A stretch of DNA of 64,000 bases from Pseudooceanicola atlanticus (lineage in GTDB: Bacteria > Pseudomonadota > Alphaproteobacteria > Rhodobacterales > Rhodobacteraceae), in NCBI RefSeq assembly GCF_000768315.1, contig NZ_AQQX01000001.1:496001-560000 (forward strand). Direction: 5' to 3'. Position numbers and translations under genes: made by a program. Shown one piece after another: positions 63,921 to 64,000 of the stretch; within the stretch, counting starts at the first letter, position 1, and each line of letters begins with the position of its first letter. The notes under the pieces were generated by a model. The model ran no database searches and was not told the origin of the DNA. It saw nothing but the letters and a program-made list of their open reading frames with translations.

Positions 63921-64000
63921 TCAAAGCGCTCCAACGCGTTTTCCAGGCGCGTCCAGCCCTCCGGGCCGGGCAGGCCGAGCCGCAGCGCCGTGGCCGACCA
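63917..64000 (-). CDS. cobC: CobC-like aminotransferase, 3' end only
   Basis: Last 27 codons of a minus-strand gene cut by the window edge; reads [20 protein letters not shown] and ends ALERFE before a TGA overlapping the cobD ATG. The RLGLPG...W.RLE..L ending and the position before cobD match CobC, the threonine-phosphate decarboxylase-type PLP enzyme of B12 synthesis. The catalytic part lies beyond the window. Confidence 0.7.
   Translation of the reverse strand, partial: WSATALRLGLPGPEGWTRLENALERFE

Overview
The window reads as a chromosomal segment of a high-GC alphaproteobacterium of the Rhodobacteraceae / Roseobacter group. Pointers to that are the ATP-synthase F0 cluster with a separate b' subunit, the ccoGHIS (rdxBHIS) cluster behind an FNR-type box, the PhyR-NepR-EcfG general stress response module, CtrA-type and EcfG-type promoter motifs, the cbtB-cbtA cobalt transporter under a cobalamin riboswitch, and protein sequences throughout that look like this family. 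I see no prophage, transposase, CRISPR array, rRNA or tRNA gene. It looks like core genome with some regulatory novelty, not a genomic island.

Layout. 0-9 kb: mscL, a glutathione S-transferase, a YtoQ-family protein, a Tat-exported 5'-nucleotidase/cyclic phosphodiesterase, NudC, an SRPBCC protein, a VOC protein, prephenate dehydratase, a membrane-anchored cytochrome c and an MFS transporter. 9-15 kb: a complete yejABEF-type peptide ABC importer. 15-22 kb: VOC protein, glutaryl-CoA dehydrogenase with a divergent LysR regulator, rppH, a secreted protein, divergent hemC/hemE and a YihY-type membrane protein. 22-26.5 kb: a general stress island of two small membrane proteins, phyR, nepR, ecfG and a HisKA_2 histidine kinase, joined by five EcfG-like promoter motifs. 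26.5-32 kb: hemF, an SDR lacking the usual catalytic Tyr/Lys, an RsmC-like methyltransferase, clpS, a HAD hydrolase and a D,D-carboxypeptidase with SPOR domain. 32-37 kb: ccoS-ccoI-ccoH-ccoG with an FnrL-type box. 37-42 kb: LysR regulators, a 43-aa protein, dinB, a Nudix hydrolase, an EamA transporter and an ArsR regulator. 42-45 kb: atpI-atpB-atpE-atpF'-atpF. 45-50 kb: a redoxin/2OG-oxygenase fusion, cobO, a DUF2798 protein, a multi-pass membrane protein, two small exported proteins and an acetyltransferase. 50-58 kb: cobN, an acetyltransferase, cobW, a DUF1636 protein, a His-rich protein, cbtA, cbtB and a cobalamin riboswitch. 58-64 kb: smc, a 29-aa membrane peptide, a lytic transglycosylase, cobD and the 3' end of a cobC-like gene.

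Three physiological themes recur. Tetrapyrrole/metal: hemC, hemE and hemF, plus cobO, cobN, cobW, cobD, cobC and cbtAB for cobalt uptake and B12. Respiration: the cbb3 oxidase assembly genes, cytochrome c and F0 ATPase. Stress: the EcfG module with putative local targets.

The least explained signals are in the DNA itself. A 33-bp dispersed repeat occurs three times at about 25-kb intervals; two copies sit just after stop codons and one is translated in frame inside CobN. Two arrays of four direct repeats with exact 11-bp period (core ACCGACGT) lie upstream of rppH and of cobO in the same orientation. Two perfect EcfG promoters are interlaced on opposite strands between phyR and nepR. Four genuine short genes (nepR, ccoS, cbtB and a DUF1328 gene) are easily missed because they are under 60 codons.
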